A DNA stretch of 64,000 nucleotides from Heterodera schachtii (lineage: Eukaryota > Nematoda > Chromadorea > Rhabditida > Heteroderidae): assembly GCA_023374025.1 (NCBI GenBank), contig SIJG01000023.1, forward strand, positions 1,053,382 to 1,117,381, read 5' to 3'. Under the pieces are notes generated by a model. It did not search any database. It saw nothing but the letters and a program-made list of their open reading frames with translations, and was not told the origin of the DNA. Made by a program: the position numbers and the translations under genes. Shown in pieces: positions 37,643-49,115 of the stretch (within the stretch, counting starts at the first letter, position 1; every line of letters begins with the position of its first letter).

Positions 37643-39071
37643 TCAATTCTGCGGCTGATCACTTGGGCCGGGATTTGCATCGAGAAGCCTAAAAACACAA
37701 ATGAAATGACTTTTATAATTTTTGAATAAGCATTCATTCACTGACCCGTCACCGATTTCGTCCTCATTGATAATTTGGATGAAAATTTGATTCGAGCGTT
37801 TTTGCCAGCCAATCGCTTCCTCTTCCCATTTTGTCCATTTGCTTTCATCTCGCGCAATTGGACAACGGATCAACAGCAGCAGAGAGTAGTCGTCGATGTA
37901 GTCAATTCTTTTCAAAGTCAATTGCTCCCGAGTCAATTCGTTGGTCAGATCGAAGAGCAGGACGGAAGTCAGCAGAAGGCAACACAATAAAAATAGTGAC
38001 AATGAAATTGACGGGAGATGAAGCATTGGCAAATGCCTAAAATGAGGAAAAATTGGTTAATAAGCGAAACCCAAAGACGGTAAAGTGCCAAATAAGTCAA
38101 TTAGTAAGCACCGCTTTGAAGGCTTCAATCTGCGACGTCCAATTCCCACCATCCGTGTTCACCGAGCATTTGAGCATCTTTGGCACATCGTTTTGAAGTG
38201 GAGTGAAAAGCCATTTGGTCACCGCTTGTCCATCCGATGCCGCGGCACTGTCATCGCATGGAAATTCAGTGAAGAAACCATCATAATAAGCATTGATAAC
38301 GCGAAGCGATGGACAGTCGTTGAGAATTGTTGGGACGAATTGACGCAAACGGTGGAAAAATGTGGCGGACAATTCAATTAAATGAATGTTTTTTTCGAGC
38401 ATTGGCCAAATGTTGCGCAAAAGGAACTCCTCAATGCGATCATTGTGCGTATTGATCCCCAAATTAATTGGACAGAATGAGGCAAAAAGTTGACGAAAAT
38501 GGCGGAGAAAAGCGATGGCATTGCGGTCGATGAAACTGAAAATGAGTGGGAAATTTGCTTAAATTTGTAAAAATCGCCAATTTTACTTGATGCTGATCTG
38601 TTGGAATCCGATCACTTTGCGTGGCAATTGAATTTGCGGAATTGGCAATGTTTTATCATTGTTATTGACAATTTCCATTTGCTTGGTGCCATTTTCTCCA
38701 ATTTTGCTTCGAATTCGAATGAATTTCATCGACCATTTGCGCGTCTTGAAATGTTCGTCGACGTAAAAGTCAAAACGGTCGCTGATCATCGCAATTCCGA
38801 GACCAAGTTGAGAAGGCTTAAGCAAATCAAACACCGAAAGCCAACAGTCGGCGGAGATGAAGCTGAAAAATTAAATTTCAAATTGCAAATTATTATTTTT
38901 TTTTTTTTACATTTTCTTTTTTGGTGGTTTTTTGAGGCGGTCCCAATAAAGCCAAAGAATGGCACAACCGCCGACAAACATTGGCACACCAAACAGACTA
39001 AAAAATGAGAAGGAAAAGTGAAAATGTCGAGAAGAAATGCGTTAAACGTACAAAGTCATTTTTGAAGGCAT
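37643..39071 (-). pseudogene. Family F copy 9, anchor lead, frameshift in exon 4
   Basis: Exons 39052..39059 (in-frame ATG also at 39071), 38911..38997, 38587..38862, 38112..38535, 37746..38036, 37643..37688. Exon 4 is 291 bases where every other copy is 2 modulo 3; an extra base lies near 37966 in the ADSVV stretch. Before it the frame reads ANASSPVNFIVTIFIV, after it LFDLTNELTREQ. All splice sites and the rest are normal, including the tail NPGPSDQPQN. Either a recent pseudogene or a read error. Lead: GVPMFVGGCAILWLYWDR. Confidence 0.7.
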
Positions 39072-39167
39072 TGTCAGGGAGAAACAGTCGAAGAAAGAGA
39101 GAGAGACGAACAAAAATAAATGGCGAATAGAAAATAATAATGGAAGGTTGAGGAAGAGCAGCAACCA

Positions 39168-39238
39168 CTTTTATACTAAATTTTTATTGGTTCGTTTGTA
39201 CGCTTTTGCATTTTCCAATTTTTTCGCGACTATAAAAG
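39168..39238. promoter_or_regulatory. Divergent promoter of copy 9
   Basis: Opposed TATA boxes at 39168..39175 and 39231..39238. The plus arm enters repeat DNA with a CATAACTTTTTC signature. Confidence 0.5.
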
Positions 39239-40168
39239 CCCTCCCTCTTTCCCACATTTCTTTCATTCACTCATTTTTTTAACAGCGTCTGAGACAACTT
39301 AAAAAAGCCATAACTTTTTCTTTGTGACATTTGGTGTCACCCGCCGGAAGCTTTAAAGTTTCAAAAATAGTTGTCTTTTTTCTGAGCGATTCTTTTTAAA
39401 AAATTGGGTCTAAATTAATACCTATTTATGACAATAAAAATGGAAAAAATTTTTCACAAATCGAATTACCTAATAATACATTTTTTTATTTTTCCTATTT
39501 TAATTGGAATTTTCATTCGACTTCAAAATCCCTTATTATTTTCAAAAAAGCAGTGAGTTCGACCTGATCCATTGAATTGCGCTGGCCAACCAACGATTGA
39601 ATTTTTTGAATTTTTCAAAAACATTTTAATGTCAGGAAAATATATTTTCGGTGGACTCGCTCAGTTGGGCGCGGGCGCCAGCAAAAATTTTCTTGCATAT
39701 AAAAAGTTTTTAAGAAAAAATTTCAAAATTTTTAAACTTTTGCAATTTTGTGAAACAATGTCTTAGAAAAAGTTTCTAAACATGTTAGCTTTAACTATCT
39801 AGCAGTTTTTAGCACCTAAAAATTGGAGCCCTACTGATCACGAATCTGCCATCCATATTTAAATTCGAATACTTGAACTTTCGACTTTTGGTTCTAATTC
39901 GGGTCCCGTGTTCGGAATTGTTCAAAAAAATGCATGTCCAATACGTAATAAATTCAAACGATTATTAATGTTTCAGGAAATCACTGAATTTATTCCTAAG
40001 ACAAACATAAGACACAAAATCAATGCTGATCCAATGATCATGAAAAAACATTTATGAGCACGCCATAAAAGCAAAAAAATTCATTTTCCAATTCCATAAT
40101 TCAAAATTGATCGATCACTTCTCAACAATCCATTCATTCACTTCTTCTGATCACTTGGGCCGAGTGTT

Positions 40169-41891
40169 GCGTTACGTTAGAAGTCTAAAAATAAACAGTC
40201 ATTAAATTTGAATTTTTGAAGAAAATCATTCACTGACCCATCCCCGATTTGACGTTCATCATCAATTCGAATTTCAATTTTGTTGCATTGATCATAAATT
40301 TGCCATCCAATCGCCTCCTTTTCCCATTTTGTCCATTTGCTTTCATCTCGCACAATTGGACAACGGACCAGCAGAAAACAGTCGATGTAGTCAGTTCTTT
40401 TCAGTGCCAATTGTTCACGGGTCAATTCGTTGGTCAAATCAAAGGGCTCAACAGTGTCAGCAAAAGGTGAAGGAAACCAAAAGAAAACAATGAAATTGGC
40501 AGGGAAAGAAGCATCGACAAATGCCTAAATAATGGGAAAATTTGGTTAAAAAATATGAAATTAATTACATTTTTTGGTTGCGGGAGGGGGGCACGAAAAC
40601 TTAGAGGGAACTTTTAGAGAGGAGCCCCGACATTTGGGATCCGACTTTTGCGGCCCGACATTTGCGCCTATGTCCAAAATCGAATTTATTTTTTCAAAAA
40701 CTTACTGAATATCAAATGATTAGATACAAACACTTTCTAGCGCTTAGTTAAAGCTGTTTAGGCGATCAGGGACTGAATAAAAAAAAATTAATTTTAAACC
40801 CGATTTGGACAAAGGGGCAAATGCCGGGACAAGTTTAGAGACTCTGAGTTCGGGTTTTTTCATTGGGCAAAAACAACATTTTCAATGAAGCCCAAAAACT
40901 GTAAAGTGCCAAATAAATCATTTTGAAATCACCGCTTGTAAGTCTTCAATATTCGGCACCAAATTCTCATAATCCGTGTCCAACGCGCATTTGAACACTT
41001 TTGGCACATTGCTTTGAAGCGGAGTGAAAAGCCATTTGGCCACCGCTTGTCCATCCGATGCCATGGCATTGTCATCGGCCGTACCGATACCATAGGAGTT
41101 GACAATGCGTAACATTTGACAATCGTTGAGAATTGACGGCACGAATTTACTCAAACGGTGGAAAATTCCGACGGACAATTCCAAACAATGAATGTTTTTT
41201 CCGAGCATGGGCCAAATGTTGCGCCAAATTGACTTCAAAATGCGGTAACTGTTCGTGTCGATGAATAAATTGATTGGACAGGCGGCGAAAAGCGGACAAA
41301 AACGGCGGAGAAAAGCGATGGCATTTTGGTCGATAAAACTCAAAATAAATGGGGAAAAATTGTATAAATTTTTAGCATATTCGCCAATTTTACAAAATGT
41401 TGATGCGTTCAAATCCGATGACTTTGCGTGGCATTTGAATTTGCGGAATTGGCATTAGTTTCCAATATTTATTGACAATTTCCATTTTCTTCGTGCCATT
41501 TCCTCCAAGTTTGCTTCGAATTCGAATAAGTGCCAATGTCCATTTGCGCGTTTTGAAGTGTTCGTCAACGTAAAAGTCAAATCGGTGGCTGATCATCGCA
41601 ATTCGGAGGCCAAGTTGTGAAGCCGGAAGCAGATCGAAGACACAAAGCCAACAGTCGGCAGAGATGAAACTGAAGAAAAAGGGAAAACAAAATTGAAAAT
41701 TCTTTTGAAAATTTATTTCTTTTTTACATTTTGTGAATGCGTCGTGGTTTTGGTGGGTTTTTGAAGTGGTCCCAATAAATCCAAAGAATGGTGCAACATC
41801 CGACAAACATTGGCACAACGAACAGACTAAAAAAATGAGAAGAAAAAGGGTAAATGTCGAGAAAAAAAACTACGAAAACGTACAGAATCAT
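40169..41891 (-). CDS. Family F copy 10, anchor lead, altered tail
   Basis: Exons 41884..41891, 41728..41826, 41394..41669, 40933..41338, 40238..40524 and a shortened last exon 40169..40181; phases agree, about 362 residues. The anchor exon is four residues longer (NPPKPRRIHK). Exon 3 is shorter (135 codons), lacking residues around the usual FTEFPADD: here VNSYGIGTADDNAM. A small insertion (AACGT) in the last exon creates an early TAA, so the DATPGPSDQ tail is lost. The long intron between 40524 and 40933 holds a foldback. Open otherwise. Confidence 0.6.
40654..40829. repeat. Foldback in intron of copy 10
   Basis: CCCGACATTTGCGCCTATGT and its imperfect inverted copy near 40829, in the intron before exon 4 of copy 10. 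The interior has GAATATCAAATGATTAGATA. Confidence 0.45.
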
Positions 41892-41994
41892 TTTTGAAGG
41901 AATTGTCAGGGAGAAACAGTCGAAGAGAGAGAGACGAAAATAAACAAATGGCGAATAGAAAAAATAATGAAAAGTGGCGGAGGAAGAGCAACCA

Positions 41995-42066
41995 CTTTTA
42001 TACTAATTTATTTATTGGTTAATTTGTATGGTTTTGCATTTTCCAAATTTTTTCGTGACTATAAAG
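41995..42066. promoter_or_regulatory. Divergent promoter of copy 10 and peptide relic
   Basis: CTTTTATA at 41995..42002 faces copy 10; ACTATAAAG at 42058..42066 faces the peptide relic at 42327. The latter box is weakened (TATAAAG) and followed by an insertion. Confidence 0.45.
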
Positions 42067-42326
42067 CTGTGAGCTCTGATTATGAATTTGATCAGATAAA
42101 ATATACATACATTGTTTGTCATTTGAATGCATTGGCGTTTTGTTTTTTAAGCTAACGATTTTTTGCCGTTTTTTTTTTCCTTTTTTACCGTCCATGCTTT
42201 TCTTTCGTCGCCTTTCTGCTGATTCGTTTTATGTATGTCCTTTTTGGTGGATTTTTTTTTTTCAAAATATTTTCCATTAAATAACAAATTAGGTAATTAT
42301 GTATGTTTTGGATATAATTCAACAAC

Positions 42327-42535
42327 AACGAATGCTGTTGGTGGTGATCATTTGTCCATTTGTCGTCTCATTTCCTTGCCATAATCAATGGTGTGCAATA
42401 ATTCAAAATTTTTTAAAGACATTTTTCATATTCGTCGTAATTTCCGTTTGAAATTAGGTAATTGGCGTCAATTTTGCAAAAACTGTTGCCAATGTCGATT
42501 GAATTCATTGAATAAACAAATGCATATTTCATTTC
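42327..42535 (+). pseudogene. Cys-rich peptide relic
   Basis: Begins MLLVVIICPFVVSFPCHNQW like the intact gene at 45218. A one-base gain after VQNFL shifts the frame, which then stops. The distal DNA still encodes KNCCQCRLNS in the other frame, with mostly third-position changes at the Cys codons. Confidence 0.45.
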
Positions 42536-42783
42536 TAACCCAAAATTGTAGCAAATTTGATTTTTGAAAAAGTCAGGATTTGGACCCCGAATTTGGAATG
42601 GATATTAAGTGTGGGATAAGAATACCGTGATTCAAATGCGGCTAAATTGATTTATTTAATTTATACATTTTAAAATAAATTAAAAAAAAGATTTTCTGAG
42701 GGATTCAGAATTAAAAATGACAAATTCTAAGAAAAAATTTTCCTTAATTTTTGCGGTATACGTTTTCAGCCAAAATTCAAGTT

Positions 42784-43111
42784 CGTACTTATGCAGTTTA
42801 CGCCAAATAAAAAATAAAACCAATTTTTATAGGTTTTCGGGGTCGCTGATCACGATTCTAGTTCAGAACCGTGGTATTTCGAATCCCGAATTCGAACATC
42901 TGCAAAAAAAAGTTCCAAAATTGATTTTCATCGATTGCGAGTCAACAATCGCCTTACGCATGGGTACTTACAGTCCAATAATTTGGGACCACAAATGACG
43001 AAAGACAAAATCATGATCGCCAAAATGCTTGCTATGGCGGTTGTTGACTCGAAATCGGTGAAAATCAATTTAAAAAATTTTTTTTTATGTGGCGTAAACT
43101 GCATAAGTACC
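42784..43111. mobile_element. Foldback MITE, 8-bp TSD
   Basis: Ends CGTACTTATGCAGTTTACGC and the inverse GCGTAAACTGCATAAGTACC; TTCAAGTT duplicated at 42776..42783 and 43112..43119. Carries GGGTCGCTGATCACGA. Inserted in the conserved 3' flank of copy 11. Confidence 0.8.
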
Positions 43112-43285
43112 TTCAAGTTTAAAGAAATCACTAAATTTATCATTATGACATACATACATAACACAAATATATGTTGATCACTGATCAATCCAATGCTAAA
43201 AAATAACAATTTCTATGAGCACGTCAATAATTCCATAATTCAAATTGGTCGATCACTTCTTAACAAATCATTCATTCATTCACTT

Positions 43286-44779
43286 CTACTGCTGATCACT
43301 TGGGCCGGGATTTGTGTCGAGAAGCCTAAAAATAGAAATAAATTTTGAATTTTTGAAAAAGCAAAGCATTCACTGACCCGTCCCCGATTTTGTCATCATC
43401 ATTAATTTCAATGTCAATTCTGTTCCACTGATCATAAATTCGCCATCCAATCGCTTCTTCTTCCCATTTTGTCCATTTGCTTTCATCTCGCGAAATTGGA
43501 GAACGGATCAGCAAAAAATAGCCGCCGTTGCTGTTGTCAATTATTTTCAATGTCAATTGTTCCCGAGTCAATTCGTTGGTCAGAACAAATGGCACAACGG
43601 ACTGATAAAAAGGAAACCAAATGGAGACAATGAAATTGACGGGAGATGAAGCCGAGGCAAAAGCCTAAAAAAATCGAAAAATACGAAATGAATGACAATT
43701 TTACAGTTGGGAGGGGAACAAAAAAAGACGAAAAGATGAGAGAACTTTTACGGTTGAGGTGGCCCAATTTGGGCATAAAATTTTTAAACGAAACCCAAAA
43801 GAATGTAAAAAGCCTAATAAATTATTGAAAATCACCGCTTTGAAGTCTTCAATATTCGACGCCAAAAACCCAATATCCAGATCCAACGCGCATTTGAACA
43901 CTTTTGGCACATTGCTTTGAAGTGGCGTAAAAAGCCATTTGGCCAATGCTTGTTCATCAGATGCCGTGGCATTGTCATCGCATGGGAATTGGATGAAGTG
44001 ATCGGCGATATAGATGGAGAAAATGCGAAGTGATGGACAATCGTTGAGAAATGACGGGACGAATTGACGCAAACAGTGGAAAACATCCGCAGATAATTCC
44101 AAGCCATGAATGTTTTTTCCGAGCATTGGCCAAATGTTGCGAAAAATGAACTCCAAAATGCGATCATTGTAGTACGTATTGATGGACAAATGAATTGGAC
44201 AGGCGGCGAAAATTGGATGAAAACGGCGGAGAAAAGCGATGGCATTCCGGTCGATGAAACTAAAAAATGAATGGGAAATTTGCTTAAATTTGTAAAATCC
44301 CCAATTTTACTTGATGCTGATCTGTTGGAATCCGATCACTTTGCGTGGCAATTGAATTTGCGGTATTGGCAAAGGATTTCCATCGTCATTGGCAATTTCC
44401 ATTTTCTTGGTGCCATTTTCTCCAATTCTGCGCCAAATTTGAATATGTGCCAATGTCCATTTGCGCGTTTTGAAGTGTTCGTCCACGTAGAAGTCAAAAC
44501 GGTCGCTGATCATTGAAATTCCGAGGCCAAGTTGTGAAGGCGCAAGCAAATCGAACACACAAAGCCAACAGTCGGCGGATATGAAACTGAAAAATTAAAT
44601 GTCAAATTTTTGAAATTTGTTTGTTTTTACATTTTCTTTTTTGGTGGTTTTTTGAGGCGGTTCCAATAAATCCAAAGAATGGCACAACATCCGACAAACA
44701 TTGACACAACGAACAGACTAAAAAATGAGAAGGAAAATGGTAAATGTCGAGAAGAAATACGAAAAACGTACAGAATCAT
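43286..44779 (-). CDS. Family F copy 11, intact, anchor lead
   Basis: Exons 44772..44779, 44631..44717, 44311..44586, 43836..44259, 43378..43664, 43286..43325; phases agree, about 373 residues. Lead VVSMFVGCCAILWIYWNR. F-box-like segment CVFDLLAPSQLGLGISM. The tail stops at NPGPSDQQ. The divergent promoter at 44886 joins it head-to-head with the only intact Cys-rich peptide gene. Confidence 0.75.
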
Positions 44780-44885
44780 TTTAGAAGGTATTGCCAAGAC
44801 GAAACAGTCGAAGAGAGAGACGAAAACAAATAACTAAATGGCGAATAGAAAATAATAATGAAAAGTGGCGGAAGAGGAGCAACCA

Positions 44886-44956
44886 CTTTTATACTAATTT
44901 TTATTGGTTCATTTGTACGTTTTTGCATTTTCCAAAGTTTTTCGCGACTATAAAAG
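44886..44956. promoter_or_regulatory. Divergent promoter: copy 11 / Cys-rich peptide
   Basis: CTTTTATA at 44886..44893 (minus) and TATAAAAG at 44949..44956 (plus), with TTTTGCATTTTCCAAAGTTT and TTCGCGAC in between. The peptide ATG is 262 bp past the plus box. Confidence 0.6.
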
Positions 44957-45217
44957 CCCTCCTCCCTCCCCCATTTTCATTCATTTTGCTCACTTTTCCT
45001 TTTCCTTTCTCCTTTTCTTCTGCTGCTGAAATAAATTTATGCGAATTTTGCTCTTTCTTCATCATTCTTCCTCTTAATTTATCGTATGGATTTTCTTCTT
45101 TTTTCAATTTTTCCATTTCTGATTCGTTTTATGTCCCTTTTTGGTGAATTTTTTTTTAAATTTTCCATTAAATAATAAATTAATTATTTTCTGTTGAATA
45201 TAATTCAACTACGACGA

Positions 45218-45397
45218 ATGCTGTTGGTGGTGATCATTAGTCCATTTGTCGTCTCATTTCCTTGCCATAATCAATGGTGTTCAACAGTTCAAATTTTTTT
45301 AACCATTTTTCAAATTCGTCGTAATTTTCGTTTGAAATTAGGTAATTGTCATCAATTTTGCAAAAACTGTTGCCAATGCCGATTGTTAACTCATTGA
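45218..45397 (+). CDS. Candidate small secreted Cys-rich peptide, 59 aa
   Basis: One exon. N-terminus MLLVVIISPFVVSFP fits a signal peptide. The rest has Cys at residues 16, 21, 44, 48, 51, 52 and 54, with the dense end NCHQFCKNCCQCRL; the middle is basic (FQIRRNFRLK). No family recognised. Two damaged relatives (13659, 42327) keep the start and, in shifted frame, the KNCCQCRL end. Differences among the three at the Cys codons are largely TGT/TGC. Small Cys-rich secreted peptides are common among nematode gland and defence products; that role is only a guess. Confidence 0.5.
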   Translation: MLLVVIISPFVVSFPCHNQWCSTVQIFLTIFQIRRNFRLKLGNCHQFCKNCCQCRLLTH

Positions 45398-45626
45398 AGA
45401 AATGCATTCTTATTCCTAACCCAAAATTGAAGCAAATTTGTCAAAATCTTTTTGAGTGATTTATTAAAAAGAAATTAAAAAATTGGCCAGGCTTTATTTA
45501 TTTAGGAAAAACGGTAATAAATTCATTTAAAAAATGCACAAATTTTCAGTAATTTAAATTACATTTAATTTTACAACAAAATTTTTGTCGCTCTTTGCTG
45601 ATCATTCTGTGTGGATTTTTCTTCCT

Positions 45627-47327
45627 TCAAAAATTGTCATATTCCGCCGAAATTTCGTAGGCAAAATTTGGGCCAAAATTGGCGATGACCACCGTTTGGT
45701 TGGACAACGACACGGTGGGATAAAGCTCAGTAGTCGAGGCGAACCAAATTGAAGTGTCTTGGATAAATAAATGAACAGAGAATTTATGTTTCGATTTAGA
45801 GAATTTATCTTCAGCAGATTGGGAATGGAAATCGGGCCGGGATAAGATTACAGGAATTCTCATCCCGATTTTTTGTCGGTATATCGTTCCCGGTCTTTTT
45901 TTTTTAGAAAAAAGCCGTGATAGGGATCCCGTGAAAATCCTGACAGGATCCTGATCACATCCGGGCTCTAAATCGAACAAAAAAACGTGATCATCTAAAA
46001 AAATGCGAGACCGATAAATGATCAATAAATCAGACTGAGACTGAAATCGAGATTTGAGATCAATATATTATACCCAAATTAATGAGTAGAATTTAAAAAA
46101 AAAGAAATTTCCTTGTTCAAAAAAGAGCCAGATGAAGAATTGAAACAATTGATTAGCAACAGATTGAGACGGATTAATAAGCGAGCAATTAAGCGATTAA
46201 TTGAGACAGATAAGTGATCGATTAGGACAAACTGATAATTATTAATCAATGTTTGACTCACTCAAACGCTTTCCGTTGAGCGTGAAAATGATTTGGCGCG
46301 TTTCCAAGTTCATGCCACAGCCGATCACGTCACCGATGCCAAACTTAGGCGGTGACACATTGTGAAAGCCAAGGAATAAATGCTTCCGCCGGTCGGCGTA
46401 AAAAAAATTGCGATAAATGTTGTAAGCGTATGTGGTGTCATTGAAGCCAACCCATTTATCCAATGGCATTTGGCGGGTTGAAAGTCCGAATGAAAAATGC
46501 CTTAAAAAATTAATGGTTTTTCTATTAAATCAGCGAAATTTTCCCCAAAATTTTAGTCCTTTTTTTCGCAATTATGCCGTGGATTATTATGAGTTTAATG
46601 GGATTGTCGAAAGTACCATAATGCCAATTCTCTTTGAGGTTTTTGGCCATAAAAATTTTTCAAAATTTGACAGGCTAATAGAGAGTGTGGTTCCGGTTCC
46701 CTTTTTTTCTATATACCGTATTTCCTAATATACAGCCTCCCCCCCTAAATTAGAACCCCCCCTAGCCCCCCTTTTGAGGGGGGTTGAAAAATAAAGCCCC
46801 CGGGGGCTATATTTTAGAAAATACGGTATATATTATTTTTTCGTTTACCGTGTTTTGTGATTGAATTCTTGAATTTTTTGTTAGAATTCTGAACATTTGA
46901 GGGCTACTTCGAATAAGCTTACGTCAATCCCGGCTTTTGGACAAGCAAAACTTCAAAATATGCAATTTTGGTGTACTGTGATAGCATTAATTTGGCACGG
47001 CAAGAACGGTCACAGTCTAAAAAATAAACAAAATTTTTACAAAATTAATAAATTTTTAATTTATAAAGTTTTATGAGGATGAGAAAATTGTTTTTACAAT
47101 AGGTTCCATTACAGTATACTCTCTGCTATGAGGCCCAATTACAGTATCAGGAATATTCGAGTGTACAAAAGTTACATTTTAATCCGATCTGAATTACCAA
47201 AGAATGAGCTGGAATTTTGGTTACAGTGTCCAGGGGGATGACGAACGGACTGATCAGCACCGATCAAAAGTTCGCCGTGACAATCGGCCGAATTCCAACC
47301 ATTTGTTGGCTGCTCGACAAAAAAGAG
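45627..47327 (-). CDS. SPRY-domain protein A (SPRYSEC/RanBP-like), 5' end missing
   Basis: Exons 47198..47327, 46923..47016, 46262..46500, 45627..45757; internal phases agree, 198 codons including stop. Motifs in order: NGWNSADCHGELLIGADQ; SCRAKLMLSQYTKIAYFEV (SPRY start); GLSTRQMPLDKWVGFN; FGIGDVIGCGMNLETRQIIF, the most diagnostic SPRY stretch; TLNGKRLNTSIW; STTELYPTVSL and VVIANFGPNFAYEI. Secreted SPRY proteins are a large effector family in cyst nematodes. Whether this one is secreted is unknown, since no first exon or signal peptide was found upstream of 47327. The intron between the last two exons holds AT-rich GATCAATTA-type repeats and a CGGGAT repeat. Confidence 0.75.
46716..46826. 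mobile_element. Short inverted-repeat element, TA target
   Basis: CCGTATTTCCTAATATACAG at the left and the inverse-type TATATTTTAGAAAATACGG at the right, between TA dinucleotides, with C-rich sub-ends. It lies in an intron of SPRY gene A and resembles the ends of 984..1966. Confidence 0.55.
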
Positions 47328-48265
47328 CTAAAGAAGCGTATTGTTTGAATTTTTTAAATGATTTTAGTTAAATTTTCACTCGAAATTTCAATGGTTTTCC
47401 CCTCCGGGCGCCTCTGCTGATCCCCCAAATTCCCATTAAAATTTCAAAAAATTTCTGCCAAAAGGGTCATAGGTATCACGCGTGATTTTTTTCTTTTTTT
47501 CGGCCAAAATTACAGAGTCCGGAAAATTATTCGGGCCTCCGGAACCGCCCCTGCTCCGAAAGTATTGAAAACCAAACGAAATTTTCAACCAAATGCCACA
47601 GGCCATGCCTCGGGAATTTTGTAGCTGAAGTTGAGGGAAGTGCCGCCGAAGTTGGCCACAACGGACGCATTCCTTTTCAGGGAAACGGTTGGGTAAAGGT
47701 CAGTCGTACTGACAAACAAGCCCGAAGTGTCTTAATTGAAGTTGAATTTGAAGTACTTTTAAATTTCGAAAGAGGCCAATGGCCAGAGAAATTTGAACGA
47801 GAGAATTTTCATTGGCCAAAGACAACGCCTGCCTCAAAAAGACACAACAGCTCAGTGATCAGGATCAAGTAATTTTCCTTTCTGATCAATCGATAATCAA
47901 TTGGTTGGAAGCGATCGAAATTTTTTTGATCGTCCAACAATTATTTTCAATCAAAAAATTATTAATAATCAATCATTGAATTATCTATTGATTGGACGCA
48001 ACAAGGAAATCTCCTTATCTTCTTTTCCGATCAATTAATAACTAATAAAGTATTGTGCTGTCTGTCTCTTGGTAGGACGCAACTTTTCTGATCAATCAAT
48101 AAATTGGTTGGTTAGACAGACAGACTGACTCAAGCGCCGTCCGTTGAGCGTGTAAATGATTTGGCGAGTTGCCAAATTGACGCCACATCCGACCACGTCG
48201 CCCGTGTAAAATGACGCATTTGCAACAGCGATCCGACGATTGCCCTCATCCGGCACGGTGGGGGT

Positions 48266-48630
48266 CGACTGGGCGCCGGCCAACTGGGCGCCAGCCTGGT
48301 TTTTGGAGCATAACTCTTTTCATAGTTGTCCGAATTGAATAAATTTAAGAGCATTCGATAGCCCTATGTATTCTCTAATAGCATGCAAAAAATCGAAAAA
48401 TTTCATTAAGTTTCAGAAAAGTTATGGCCAAAAAAACTAGACAAACTGGGTTTTCCGAAAATTTTTGGCCATAACTTTTTTGAAACCTGACAAAATTTTT
48501 TGAAATTTTACATGCTAATAGAGAATACATAGGGCTATTGAATGCTCTTAAATTTATTCAATTCGGACAACTATGAAAAGAGTTATGCTCCGAAAACCAG
48601 GCTGGCGCCCAGTTGGCCGGCGCCCAGTCG
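48266..48630. mobile_element. Palindromic element, ends CGACTGGGCGCC
   Basis: Left CGACTGGGCGCCGGCCAACT and right inverse. The arms continue through GAGCATAACTCTTTTCATAG and AAGAGCATTCGATAGCCCTA, well over 100 bp each. Same interior signature as 1276..1433 and similar GGGCGCC ends to 33192..33653. Confidence 0.75.
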
Positions 48631-48985
48631 TCCCGGTCCGCATCCGGCACACTTCCCTCAACATTATGGCCCCAAAAAGTGCCAGATTTCTCTGCGAATG
48701 TGACGCCGTAAGAGGACATTTCATATCCGTACGTTTGGCCGTACGATGGAAGCCATTTAATAGTCAGTGGAAAATCGCGGGTGGACAGACCAATCGAAAT
48801 TTCTTGGTACCTGTAAAAATGGCACAATAAAAAAATAATAGGCGCCACGAGGAACATTTTTTTTTGTTAGAGTTTGAATGAAATTTGTTGAGAAAATTGA
48901 GTAAAAATGGCAAAAAAATTTATGGAATTGAATATAACATTTGTCGGACAGAGGCCAAAATTTGGAGGGCTCGGGGCGGAATCAT

Positions 48986-49115
48986 TAGTGATGCTCGAGA
49001 GTCTCGATGCCGACTTCAGGAAAGTCTTGGATTTATTTTTTTGGTATCACTCCGAGTCTCACGGGTCGAGTCTCGGTTTTGAGTCTCGGGAAACTCTCGG
49101 TCTCAAGCATCACTA
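48986..49115. mobile_element. Short hAT-like MITE with TAGTGATGCTCGAG end
   Basis: TAGTGATGCTCGAG at the left, CTCAAGCATCACTA at the right; flanks GGAATCAT and GGAAACAG match at 6 of 8 positions, a degraded duplication. Related GAGACTCTCGAGCATCGCTA is at about 8283..8310. Confidence 0.5.
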
